A stretch of DNA of 64,000 nucleotides from a virus. The stretch is from positions 1 through 64,000 of IMG/VR virus record IMGVR_UViG_3300041583_000385. One strand, given 5' to 3'. Below the pieces are notes generated by a model. The model worked only from the letters and a program-made list of their open reading frames with translations. It made no database searches and was not told where the DNA came from. Both the position numbers and the translations under genes were made by a program. Position 1 is the stretch's first letter. Every line of letters starts with the position of its first letter. Shown piece by piece: positions 25,999 through 33,324 of this stretch.

Positions 25999-26319
25999 TT
26001 ACCTAATTAGAGATACTGTCCCATAGAATATTTTAGAACATTCTGACCCATAAGCAACAACCTCATAAAGGTAAACACCTCTTTCACACAAATTCCCATT
26101 ATATAATCCATTCCACTTATCACCAACAAAAACTAACATACCCCATCGATTATAAATTGAAAGTTTATAACTTGTATAAGAGTTTATATATGTTGGGTAA
26201 AACTCACTATTCGTGCTCATTGTTGGTGTGAAAGCATTTGGTGAAATTATAGTATCATTACATTGTGAAAATGTAAATATTGATAATAGTAATAGAATTG
26301 ATGTTAATAATATTTTCAT
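25999..26319 (-). CDS. Secreted stand-alone type IX secretion C-terminal domain (gliding-motility-associated, type B)
   Basis: Read from ATG 26319 the product is 106 residues. MKILLTSILLLLSIFTFSQC is a classic signal peptide. The rest is one domain: ISPNAFTPTMSTNSEF, SYKLSIYNRWGMLVFVGD, WNGLYNGNLCERGVYLYEV and a final GTVSLIR. This follows the order of the Bacteroidetes gliding-motility-associated C-terminal domain that type IX secretion uses to export and anchor surface proteins. Normally it is the last 90 residues of a large cargo; here it is the entire mature protein. It lies directly downstream of the HAD phosphatase gene. The family call is strong; the role is open. Confidence 0.78.
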   Translation of the reverse strand: MKILLTSILLLLSIFTFSQCNDTIISPNAFTPTMSTNSEFYPTYINSYTSYKLSIYNRWGMLVFVGDKWNGLYNGNLCERGVYLYEVVAYGSECSKIFYGTVSLIR

Positions 26320-26323
26320 AAGT

Positions 26324-26896
26324 TTATTTATTATTAGACCAGCCTCTTTTTTCAATTTTTCTAAAATTAGGCTCATCTTTTATTTTATCTAAGTATTTTA
26401 TTAATTTAAATAGGTATGTATCATCAGTATCTCCGTAAAAAGGAGGCATCTTAATAACATTACCATATGAATCAATATGCTCTGGTTTATCATCAACCAT
26501 CAATACTCTCTCCATATCATATCCCCTTTTACTCAATTTGGAAATGTTTTTCTTATACACATAGTGTCCCATTCCACATCCCTCACCATGGTCATATTGT
26601 GGTGTGCAATTTTTCTCACTATAAAAGAATTTCAATTTAGTAACATCAATATTCATTTTATCAACTAAAAATTCAGCATAGTCTTTACCAGCCGCTGTCC
26701 AAATAGCAACATCATAATTTTCAAATGCGAACTCAATAAATTCTTTTAGACCTGGTCGAAACATAGTTCTATACATACCATCTAAAACATCAAATGAGTT
26801 CTTTATAAAATCATAACTCTGTTTACTTATTTCACTCTCATAAACTGAGTGAAATAAACATTCATCTAAGTCTAATATTAATAATCTGTTTTTCAT
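26324..26896 (-). CDS. HAD-superfamily phosphatase of the FCP1/NIF type
   Basis: The 190-residue product begins with the catalytic motif LLILDLDECLFHS (DxDxx). It continues with RPGLKEFIEFAFENYDVAIW and TAAGKDYAEFLVDK, and has the late motif RVLMVDDKPEH. The layout matches NLI-interacting-factor (CTD phosphatase-like) proteins. The substrate is unknown: a protein or a nucleotide phosphate are both possible, and an RNA-end phosphatase role in the repair set cannot be excluded. It is followed closely by the type IX domain gene. Confidence 0.72.
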   Translation of the reverse strand: MKNRLLILDLDECLFHSVYESEISKQSYDFIKNSFDVLDGMYRTMFRPGLKEFIEFAFENYDVAIWTAAGKDYAEFLVDKMNIDVTKLKFFYSEKNCTPQYDHGEGCGMGHYVYKKNISKLSKRGYDMERVLMVDDKPEHIDSYGNVIKMPPFYGDTDDTYLFKLIKYLDKIKDEPNFRKIEKRGWSNNK

Positions 26897-27024
26897 TTTT
26901 TGATAAGTTTATTAGCAAAATAGAATAGTGTTCCTGTTAGATCTCCACCGATATGTGCAAAGTGTGCTATATTATCACCAGGATACATAAACCCACAAAA
27001 CAATTCAATTGCTATGATTAATGG
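26893..27024 (-). pseudogene. C-terminal fragment of a rhomboid-family intramembrane protease
   Basis: In the frame directly after the stop of the gene at 27025, the minus strand reads LIIAIELFCGFMYPG then NIAHFAHIGGDLTGTLFYFA and ends NKLIKK. NIAHxAHxGG is the catalytic-His helix of rhomboid proteases. There is no start codon and the Ser helix is missing. The stop overlaps the ATG of the HAD gene. It is a remnant left by recombination. Confidence 0.65.
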
Positions 27025-27273
27025 TCATTCACGCTCTACTTTAAAAAATTCGTCATTTTTATAATAACCATCTATATAAGTGTAAATTGTATTACTTGTT
27101 TTAGGTTTAAACCATCTTACTCTAATAACTTCATCACCATCTAACTCTAATGTATCAGTTAATCCATCATCATCAAATCTACCTCTAAAAAGTGGTATAT
27201 TAAAACTATTTATAACAGCGTAGTAATTTGTTACAACAAGATTTGATGGTATTATACCTTGTATAAAATCCAT
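27025..27273 (-). CDS. Hypothetical protein, 82 residues
   Basis: The product starts MDFIQGIIPSNLVVTNYYAV and is beta-rich with acidic turns (RFDDDGLTDTLELDGDEVIR). It is coupled to the upstream Cys-rich gene by overlapping stop and start. The sequence just after its stop is the rhomboid fragment in the same frame, so this gene may have replaced the 5' part of that gene. The function is unknown. Confidence 0.45.
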   Translation of the reverse strand: MDFIQGIIPSNLVVTNYYAVINSFNIPLFRGRFDDDGLTDTLELDGDEVIRVRWFKPKTSNTIYTYIDGYYKNDEFFKVERE

Positions 27274-27437
27274 TAGTCTCTGTTATCAATAACAGTTCTT
27301 TTACACCAATTACAAACAATAACAATTCCTGTTTTGTCTCTAATTACTTCTGTTTCACAACTACCTTGACAAAGTGCCTCACCAACAGGTGTGTATTGTG
27401 ATAACTTATCTTCAATTCTTTCTTTTAAATTATCCAT
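27273..27437 (-). CDS. Small zinc-ribbon-like protein, 54 residues
   Basis: The frame from ATG 27437 gives MDNLKERIEDKLSQYTPVGE, then CQGSC and VCNWCKRTV. Two Cys pairs are spaced for one zinc ion. The promoter TATATTTG ends 4 nt before the ATG. Its stop overlaps the start of the next gene (TAATG). The function is unknown. Confidence 0.5.
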   Translation of the reverse strand: MDNLKERIEDKLSQYTPVGEALCQGSCETEVIRDKTGIVIVCNWCKRTVIDNRD

Positions 27438-27441
27438 GATA

Positions 27442-27449
27442 CAAATATA
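27442..27449 (-). promoter_or_regulatory. TATATTTG promoter element, divergent with the plus-strand TTAATATATA at 27460
   Basis: The minus-strand element is 4 nt from ATG 27437. The plus-strand motif TTAATATATA at 27460-27469 is 6 nt from ATG 27476. The two different motif types therefore sit back to back within 30 nt. Confidence 0.5.
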
Positions 27450-27475
27450 CGAAATTTTATTAATATATATACACT

Positions 27476-27943
27476 ATGAAGTATATTAAACTATTTGAGA
27501 ACTTTGACTTCCCACCAAATATGAATATTGATGATATTGAGGAAATTTTCTTATCAGTATCAGATCTTGGATTTATATTTCATGACGTACACCTTTGTGA
27601 TATAGCTTCAATGGGTGATAAAGATATCATTGGAGATCACAATGAATTAGATATGAATAACCCTCAACGTGCGGTGTCAATTAGATTGGTTATGGATAGA
27701 GAGCCTCATAAAAATACAGAATTTCATCTCAGTGATGATTTTTATGAGGAATTTAAATTAACCATTGATCATTTTGAAAGTAGGTATGATTGTGAATTAT
27801 CTAATATCTATATACGTAAAAATAAACCAGTTTGGGTAAAAGATATCGATTCTATGAGAAAGTATATTAAATCTTTAACATCTATCAGTTGGATATCATC
27901 ATTCGATTTAGCATTCACATTAAATGATACCATTGATAATTAA
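27476..27943 (+). CDS. Hypothetical protein with capsid-targeting-like N-terminus
   Basis: The 155-residue product starts MKYIKLFENFDFPPNMNIDD. The segment after the leader (DIEEIFLSVSDLGFIFHDV) resembles the same region of the genes at 32433, 44161 and 51630, so these may be paralogues. The rest has no recognised motif. TTAATATATA lies 6 nt before the ATG. Its 3' end overlaps the convergent gene at 27920. Confidence 0.6.
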   Translation: MKYIKLFENFDFPPNMNIDDIEEIFLSVSDLGFIFHDVHLCDIASMGDKDIIGDHNELDMNNPQRAVSIRLVMDREPHKNTEFHLSDDFYEEFKLTIDHFESRYDCELSNIYIRKNKPVWVKDIDSMRKYIKSLTSISWISSFDLAFTLNDTIDN

Positions 27944-28273
27944 ATCCCTACGTATTGATATCAATTGTGTTAAAGATTCATCATCTTTTGGATCATAAGG
28001 TCTTCTATTCTCTAGAATCTTTTCCAAATTCTTTATTTGAGTATTAATAATAGGTATTGAAATTTCTTTCTTATTATAATTTAACCAATCCTCTTTTATG
28101 TATCTTGGCATGTTAGAAACGTCTTTTATATTTTCAATATCATCTTTTAGATAAAAATAGTTATCATTAACTTCTGTTATTATGGTAACAAAGCAAATTA
28201 AAGTATGATGTTCATATTCGGTAATTTGTGATATAATAACCCAAGGATCAATGTTTATTTCCCTATCATCCAT
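27920..28273 (-). CDS. Hypothetical protein, 117 residues
   Basis: The product starts MDDREINIDPWVIISQITEY. The beta-rich first half is followed by a helical second half (IINTQIKNLEKILENRRPYD). It overlaps the upstream gene by 8 nt. No family is recognised. Confidence 0.5.
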   Translation of the reverse strand: MDDREINIDPWVIISQITEYEHHTLICFVTIITEVNDNYFYLKDDIENIKDVSNMPRYIKEDWLNYNKKEISIPIINTQIKNLEKILENRRPYDPKDDESLTQLISIRRDLIINGII

Positions 28274-28880
28274 TATTTTTACTATAATCTTCTAGAAATA
28301 CCTTTTCTTCATTTGATAGACTATCCATTCCTTTTTTACCAATTTTATCCAAAATATCATCAATATCGAATCTGGAATCATTTTCTTGTTGAATCACTTC
28401 AATATCAGATGGTTGATTCATACCCTTCATCTGATCTGGATTTATATTAAATGTTTTTTCAAAATCTGGTCTATAAAACTTGAACCCCAATACTTCAACA
28501 ATATCATTTATTTGCTTTTTATATCTTTTCTCAATAGTAAATACGATATCATCAGTAACATTACTTTCTATTGATGATGATGTATAAATACACTTTTCTT
28601 TTTGAAATATAGCTATATCCTTACTATCCATCATATAAACAATATCAACTTCTCCATGATCCTTTAACTCAGATTTAATAAAAACCGTATTATTAACACG
28701 GTTTTTAAATTCAGATTTCCCTCTTGATATATTTGATAAAATTTGTTTGAATTGTTCAGTTATGCCTTTTAACATAACATCCTTCTTAATTTTATTATAC
28801 CACTCTGATATAACTTTATATACCATACCACCGATAGCTAAACCAGCAAAAAATACAATTAGAATTTGTAAAATATTCAT
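28266..28880 (-). CDS. Membrane-anchored protein with DUF6576-like C-terminal tail
   Basis: The 204-residue product begins with a hydrophobic helix (ILQILIVFFAGLAIGGMVYK). A cytoplasmic domain follows, and the end is FDIDDILDKIGKKGMDSLSN, EEKVFLEDYSKNNG. That end is the same tail module as at 20788 and as on Bacteroidetes rhomboid proteins. The rhomboid fragment at 26893 lies 1.2 kb away. It overlaps the gene at 27920 by 8 nt. The function is unknown. Confidence 0.55.
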   Translation of the reverse strand: MNILQILIVFFAGLAIGGMVYKVISEWYNKIKKDVMLKGITEQFKQILSNISRGKSEFKNRVNNTVFIKSELKDHGEVDIVYMMDSKDIAIFQKEKCIYTSSSIESNVTDDIVFTIEKRYKKQINDIVEVLGFKFYRPDFEKTFNINPDQMKGMNQPSDIEVIQQENDSRFDIDDILDKIGKKGMDSLSNEEKVFLEDYSKNNG

Positions 28881-28887
28881 ATATTAT

Positions 28888-30021
28888 TTATTTAATTTTG
28901 TAAACTTCTTTTCTTATTTTAATGATTAAATCATTAACCATTTCACCATCAACTTTTGTTGGTAAATTGGACTCTTTGTAAATTTCATCAATCTGTTTAA
29001 TTTCAGATTCAACATCATCAATTAAAGTTTGTAGATCAACTTCACCTCTTCTAATAGAGATAAGTTCTTTAGCATTATCACGTCTTGTAATAATACCCTT
29101 TCCTTCTCCTATTTCACGAGCCATACCCATTAGACGAACACAGTGCATCATATTCTTACCATCAATTTTCTGACCGTGAGATTTAACATCGACCCATCTA
29201 GCCTCATTTCTTTCTTCTAACCAAGTTTGGTAAGAGTTATAATCTTTACAGTGTTGTGAATATCCATCCTTGTTATAAGATATATGACCAATGAAGTAAT
29301 CACTAGGACAGTTTATTGGAATTGAACTTAATCTAAGTTCATTAGATTCCTCAAATGCGATTCCTCTAAACCCTTGATTCTTATCTGAAACTATTTCAGG
29401 GAAAGGAAGTTTAGATAATTTGAAATCATAAAATAAAGCGTATGTATCTCTACTATGTGGTACGTTTGATAATCCACAAAACTTTTGATCCATTTTTTTA
29501 TCTTCGAGTACTTGTGTGAGTGGTATAGACTTTTCACCAGAAAGTAGATAACAAAAATCTAATGGTGTCTTACGAGTTACTTTGTCTTTTTCCCAGTTTT
29601 GTTTTTTATTCTGACCCTTAGCCTTACCAATTTGTTGACGTGCATATCCACCAAATGAACTAGCACATCCTTTAGTGATAAATTCATCACGTTTTTCTAA
29701 TATTTGGTCAAAAATAGGGTCTTTGTAGATAATACAATCCTCTGGTGTATTAAGTAATTCTAAAACAGTTGGGTTATTACTAGCAAGTAGACCAAGAAAT
29801 CTACGAACTTCATAGATTACAGTATCTTGAGTATCATCATTGATTTGTTCTTTATAATTCACACCAAGAATATCATTCATTGGTTGAATAAATACACCAG
29901 CATAATCAGTATCAGAACTTTCAATATTAGTACCGTAAGCGTGAGACCCACGTATGACAAGGTAAAGAGGTTTTGCCCCTGGTGATTTCTCTTGTATTAA
30001 TTTTAATAGTTCATCTTTCAT
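28888..30021 (-). CDS. RlaP-like nucleotidyltransferase (RNA-repair associated)
   Basis: The 377-residue product has the minimal nucleotidyltransferase signature YLVIRGSHAYGTNIESSDTD, with Gly-Ser and the two-Asp metal site, followed by YAGVFIQP. This is the pattern of the PF10127 (RlaP) family, named for its association with RNA ligases in repair operons. A long helical C-terminal part follows, including MMHCVRLMGMAREI. The reaction is not known for the family; nucleotide addition to RNA ends is the usual proposal. TATATTTG ends 4 nt before the ATG. Confidence 0.78.
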   Translation of the reverse strand: MKDELLKLIQEKSPGAKPLYLVIRGSHAYGTNIESSDTDYAGVFIQPMNDILGVNYKEQINDDTQDTVIYEVRRFLGLLASNNPTVLELLNTPEDCIIYKDPIFDQILEKRDEFITKGCASSFGGYARQQIGKAKGQNKKQNWEKDKVTRKTPLDFCYLLSGEKSIPLTQVLEDKKMDQKFCGLSNVPHSRDTYALFYDFKLSKLPFPEIVSDKNQGFRGIAFEESNELRLSSIPINCPSDYFIGHISYNKDGYSQHCKDYNSYQTWLEERNEARWVDVKSHGQKIDGKNMMHCVRLMGMAREIGEGKGIITRRDNAKELISIRRGEVDLQTLIDDVESEIKQIDEIYKESNLPTKVDGEMVNDLIIKIRKEVYKIK

Positions 30022-30025
30022 TCTA

Positions 30026-30033
30026 CAAATATA
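30026..30033 (-). promoter_or_regulatory. TATATTTG promoter element before the RlaP-like gene
   Basis: This TAnnTTTG match on the minus strand is 4 nt from the ATG at 30021. Confidence 0.55.
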
Positions 30034-30059
30034 AGAAGATTATTGGTATTTTATGTGAT

Positions 30060-31403
30060 TTATTTGAATTTCTTTTTCAAATCATCTAAGTCTGTTCTAT
30101 ACATATCTTTCGGATCAGTATTTTCCAAAATCTTAATTTCTTCTTTTTTATTAGAGAAGTCATTCTTTAATTTATCAAATAACTCTTTTGTTAATGAATA
30201 TAATGGCATTCTTAAAAGATAATCATACGAGTCATCAATCTCTTCTAAGCCCATATCTACAATTTGTGAAATTATTTGTGCTTTAGCGACATTGTTTATT
30301 TTTAATTTATCATCAAGTATAGCTTTTATAAACCTACCTCTATTACTTAATATCTTTAATTCTCTGTTTAACTTCTCAAGTTGATATTCTTTTCTTTTGT
30401 GATAATAAGTTAATCTAAAATTAACAAAATATTCAACAATCTCTTCACAAGTTTCAAATATTTTTAACTTACCAAACTCATCAAGAGTTGAGAATATTTC
30501 AGTAGAAGATTCTTCTAATTTTAATAACTTCCTAAGTTTGGTATCATCCAAATCTCCTAATATACTTCTATTAAACTTTATAGTATAATCTATATTATCT
30601 TTACAGTTATCATCATAAGAAACAATATCCTTATTATCAGATAGTTTATCTAAATGTTCTTCATACTTTTCATAAGTCATCGAAGGTGGTAGTTCAGTTA
30701 TTCTAACTGTTGATGTATTTACTCTTTCAAAAGTTCCTCTTATTATCCACCTCTTATTATTTTCCTCATCTTGTATAAATTCACCTGTGAACTCAGCATA
30801 TGATGGTTTAATAGACTTTATCTTTTTACCATCCAATACTTTAACACAAGAAGCTATTAGTTGTTCTACATTTCTATTTAATACATTCGATGCAAATCCA
30901 ACAGCAATACCTGATGACCCATTTAATAAAACAGTTGGTATTATTGGTAGGAAGAATTCCGGTTCGATTGACTCACCCTCTTCTTCCTTATAGTTTAATA
31001 ATTCAAAATCTTTATAAATTAATCTAAAATTCTCATTTAATTTAGTACCGATATATCTAGGTGCTCCTGGTTGTGGGGATCTAAGTGATCCATATTGACC
31101 ATCCTCTTCTAATAAAGCAGCATTGTTCTTGAACTTTTGAGCCATTGTTACAATGGAGTTTTCAAGTGATGTGTTACCGTGGTGATAAAAAGCATCAGAT
31201 GCTACTTTACCAGCTAATTGAAAAACTTTTAATGTTTTTTCATTACCAGTTTTCCATATTTGGTTAGAAATATGTATAACTTTTCTTTGAGTAGGTTTAA
31301 ACCCATCAATCACAGAAGGCATTGCTCTACCTTCAATAGAATACATCGCAAACTCTTTGTATTCATCAGATAAAAAATCTGAAATCGTTTTTTCTGTCAT
31401 CAT
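30060..31403 (-). CDS. 52: Type II DNA topoisomerase, DNA-cleaving subunit (T4 gp52 / ParC-GyrA type)
   Basis: The 447-residue product is close to the T4 gp52 length. It has GRAMPSVIDGFKPTQRKVIH at the start of the winged-helix region, AFYHHGNTSLENSIVTMAQ, and QPGAPRYIGTKLNENF, where the Tyr of RYIGTKL is the expected DNA-linking residue. The coiled-coil gate follows (EYQLEKLNRELKILSNRGRF). The partner ATPase subunit is at 33325. The two genes lie in opposite orientations, separated by a plus-strand block starting at 31442. Confidence 0.88.
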   Translation of the reverse strand: MMTEKTISDFLSDEYKEFAMYSIEGRAMPSVIDGFKPTQRKVIHISNQIWKTGNEKTLKVFQLAGKVASDAFYHHGNTSLENSIVTMAQKFKNNAALLEEDGQYGSLRSPQPGAPRYIGTKLNENFRLIYKDFELLNYKEEEGESIEPEFFLPIIPTVLLNGSSGIAVGFASNVLNRNVEQLIASCVKVLDGKKIKSIKPSYAEFTGEFIQDEENNKRWIIRGTFERVNTSTVRITELPPSMTYEKYEEHLDKLSDNKDIVSYDDNCKDNIDYTIKFNRSILGDLDDTKLRKLLKLEESSTEIFSTLDEFGKLKIFETCEEIVEYFVNFRLTYYHKRKEYQLEKLNRELKILSNRGRFIKAILDDKLKINNVAKAQIISQIVDMGLEEIDDSYDYLLRMPLYSLTKELFDKLKNDFSNKKEEIKILENTDPKDMYRTDLDDLKKKFK

Positions 31404-31441
31404 AGTTTTATATATAGTAAAAAGTATAGTTTGTTTTTTGT

Positions 31442-32107
31442 ATGAATCCTATTAAAAAATATGATGAGTTTTTAATTCAAGAGAAATATGATAAAAATAT
31501 TAAAGCTGAATTAAAGAGACTGGGTGTTACTAAGAAGGATATTAAAACACACTTATATCATGCACATAGAGGTAATCTTGGTAAATATTTAAATGAAAAT
31601 GGTACAGTTTTCACATTTGGTATGTTAAATGCCCTATTCAAAGATGCTCAAACAGCTAAGAAAAGATCAGCACTAAAAGTTGGTGTTGTTAAGATGATAC
31701 ATAGGGTTACCCCAATGGCCTTATCTCCTTTCTTTCCAATAATAGCAATAGCTGGATTCTTATTCGGATCAACTAGAGCATTTAATAAGATTATGAAGCC
31801 AATATTAGAAGATCCTGGTAATAACTATAATACTTTCTTAAATAAGGTTATAAAAAGTTCAATGAAGATAGCAGAGGGTGAGATAAATACTAAAGATAGA
31901 TTTACTAGAGCATTTGTTGTTTCTGATAGATTAGTACAGGCTATACGTCCTGATGTATTACATCAGTTTTCAATAGAATTATCTGATAGGATGTCTAAAA
32001 TGGATCCATCTATGGAAGTTCCAGAACATTATATAGAGAATGAATTAAAAATGTATCTAAATGATAAATTTGAAGTAAGTCCTAAGATACCATTAATGAA
32101 AGATTAA
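31442..32107 (+). CDS. Hypothetical protein with capsid-targeting-like N-terminus and hydrophobic segment
   Basis: The 221-residue product starts MNPIKKYDEFLIQEKYDKNI. A helical domain follows (LGVTKKDIKTHLYHAHRGNL), then a hydrophobic stretch (MALSPFFPIIAIAGFLFGST, about residues 92-111) and a charged end. The leader suggests capsid packaging. The hydrophobic stretch might interact with the host membrane after delivery. Both are inference. Confidence 0.55.
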   Translation: MNPIKKYDEFLIQEKYDKNIKAELKRLGVTKKDIKTHLYHAHRGNLGKYLNENGTVFTFGMLNALFKDAQTAKKRSALKVGVVKMIHRVTPMALSPFFPIIAIAGFLFGSTRAFNKIMKPILEDPGNNYNTFLNKVIKSSMKIAEGEINTKDRFTRAFVVSDRLVQAIRPDVLHQFSIELSDRMSKMDPSMEVPEHYIENELKMYLNDKFEVSPKIPLMKD

Positions 32108-32187
32108 AGGATATGAGAACAATAATATTTTATTCTTGGCATATTATGTTATATAATATATCTGATATCCAAATTAAAAACTAAGTT

Positions 32188-32436
32188 ATGAAAAAATTTA
32201 CAGATAAAATAAACGAGTCTAAAGAGGAATTTGATCCTAAGGAATTAGAAATGGGTATTAAGATAGAATCTGAACATGGTGATGTTTTTGATGATTTAAG
32301 AAAATGGGTGGATGATAACTTTATCGAAGTTGGAATGCCCTGGTCGGAAAGAACATTTTATGAAAAAATAGCAAAAGCTCATCTTAGAGAAATTCCGGAT
32401 TACTATACTAGACTTAATAAAATGGAAAATGAATGA
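32188..32436 (+). CDS. DUF5661-like small protein with capsid-targeting-like N-terminus
   Basis: The 82-residue product starts MKKFTDKINESKEEFDPKEL. It contains ELEMGIKIESEHGDVFDD and IAKAHLREIPDYYTRLNKME. The latter two match the family pattern GxxxExEH...IAxxHLxExPDYYxxL of DUF5661 as I remember it. The ATG of the next gene overlaps its stop (ATGA). The function of the family is unknown. Confidence 0.6.
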   Translation: MKKFTDKINESKEEFDPKELEMGIKIESEHGDVFDDLRKWVDDNFIEVGMPWSERTFYEKIAKAHLREIPDYYTRLNKMENE

Positions 32437-33230
32437 AGTATCTAAAATCATATAAAATTTTCGAATCAAATAAAGAAATTATTGTTTCTACTCTAAGAGA
32501 TATATGCTTAGAATTAGAGGATAATGGATTTCTATTTAATTTTAATAGTGAGTCTGATGATAATAAAATAGAATACGTTATACATAGATTAGACTATGAG
32601 AGGTTCAGATTTACAGATGATGTATCAGAAGTTTTAGATAGGATATACCAATATATGAGAGAATTGGGTTGGTATTCACATTTATATTATAATCTTGGTG
32701 GTGGTCTAGAAAAGAAATTCTATATACGACCAGATGGTAGAATGAGAGATCAAAGTTTATCTTGGATTGATAAAAACTGGCCATCTGTTTTGAGTATATC
32801 ATTTCATTGGTATAAAATTTATGATGATAAAATAAAAGAATCAAATAACTGGGATATTAGTATTGAAGAATTTTATGGTGATGATGTTATAAATACTATG
32901 AAAAGTGATATTTCATTTATTAATGATAAATTAATAGAGATTAACGATATGGGTTATCACACAAATTCTGATTTCACATCAATGACACATGCTAAAGCTT
33001 CTAAAACACCAGTTATATACATATATATTGAAAATAATGATTTTGAGGAATTCTACAAAGATAATGATAAAGAATTAATCGATTCTAATTTAGATGATAT
33101 AACTAATTATATGAAGTCAAATGGATATGAGGTTAAAGCAATTCATGATAATAGAGAAGTAAAACCAATACATCTTAGTTTTATTAAATCAAAAACATCT
33201 TACCAAATAAGTTTTATTAAAATCTCCTAG
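32433..33230 (+). CDS. Hypothetical protein with capsid-targeting-like N-terminus
   Basis: The 265-residue product starts MKYLKSYKIFESNKEIIVST. The segment RDICLELEDNGFLFNFN resembles the region after the leader in the genes at 51630 and 44161. A second half of similar style (NDKLIEINDMGYHTNSDFTS) suggests an internal duplication. It is translationally coupled to the gene at 32188 and ends with TAG. The function is unknown. Confidence 0.6.
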   Translation: MKYLKSYKIFESNKEIIVSTLRDICLELEDNGFLFNFNSESDDNKIEYVIHRLDYERFRFTDDVSEVLDRIYQYMRELGWYSHLYYNLGGGLEKKFYIRPDGRMRDQSLSWIDKNWPSVLSISFHWYKIYDDKIKESNNWDISIEEFYGDDVINTMKSDISFINDKLIEINDMGYHTNSDFTSMTHAKASKTPVIYIYIENNDFEEFYKDNDKELIDSNLDDITNYMKSNGYEVKAIHDNREVKPIHLSFIKSKTSYQISFIKIS

Positions 33231-33324
33231 TTGTATATTAACGAGATCGAAAGATATCAGAACTCCATTTTAAATAAACAAAGTTTTTATTTTACTATAT
33301 ATAAACTAAATTCAAAGAAATTAA

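Noticed and set aside
26324-26896. The HAD protein as a polynucleotide kinase-phosphatase
   Set aside because: There is no P-loop kinase domain, and the motifs fit the FCP1/NIF group better.
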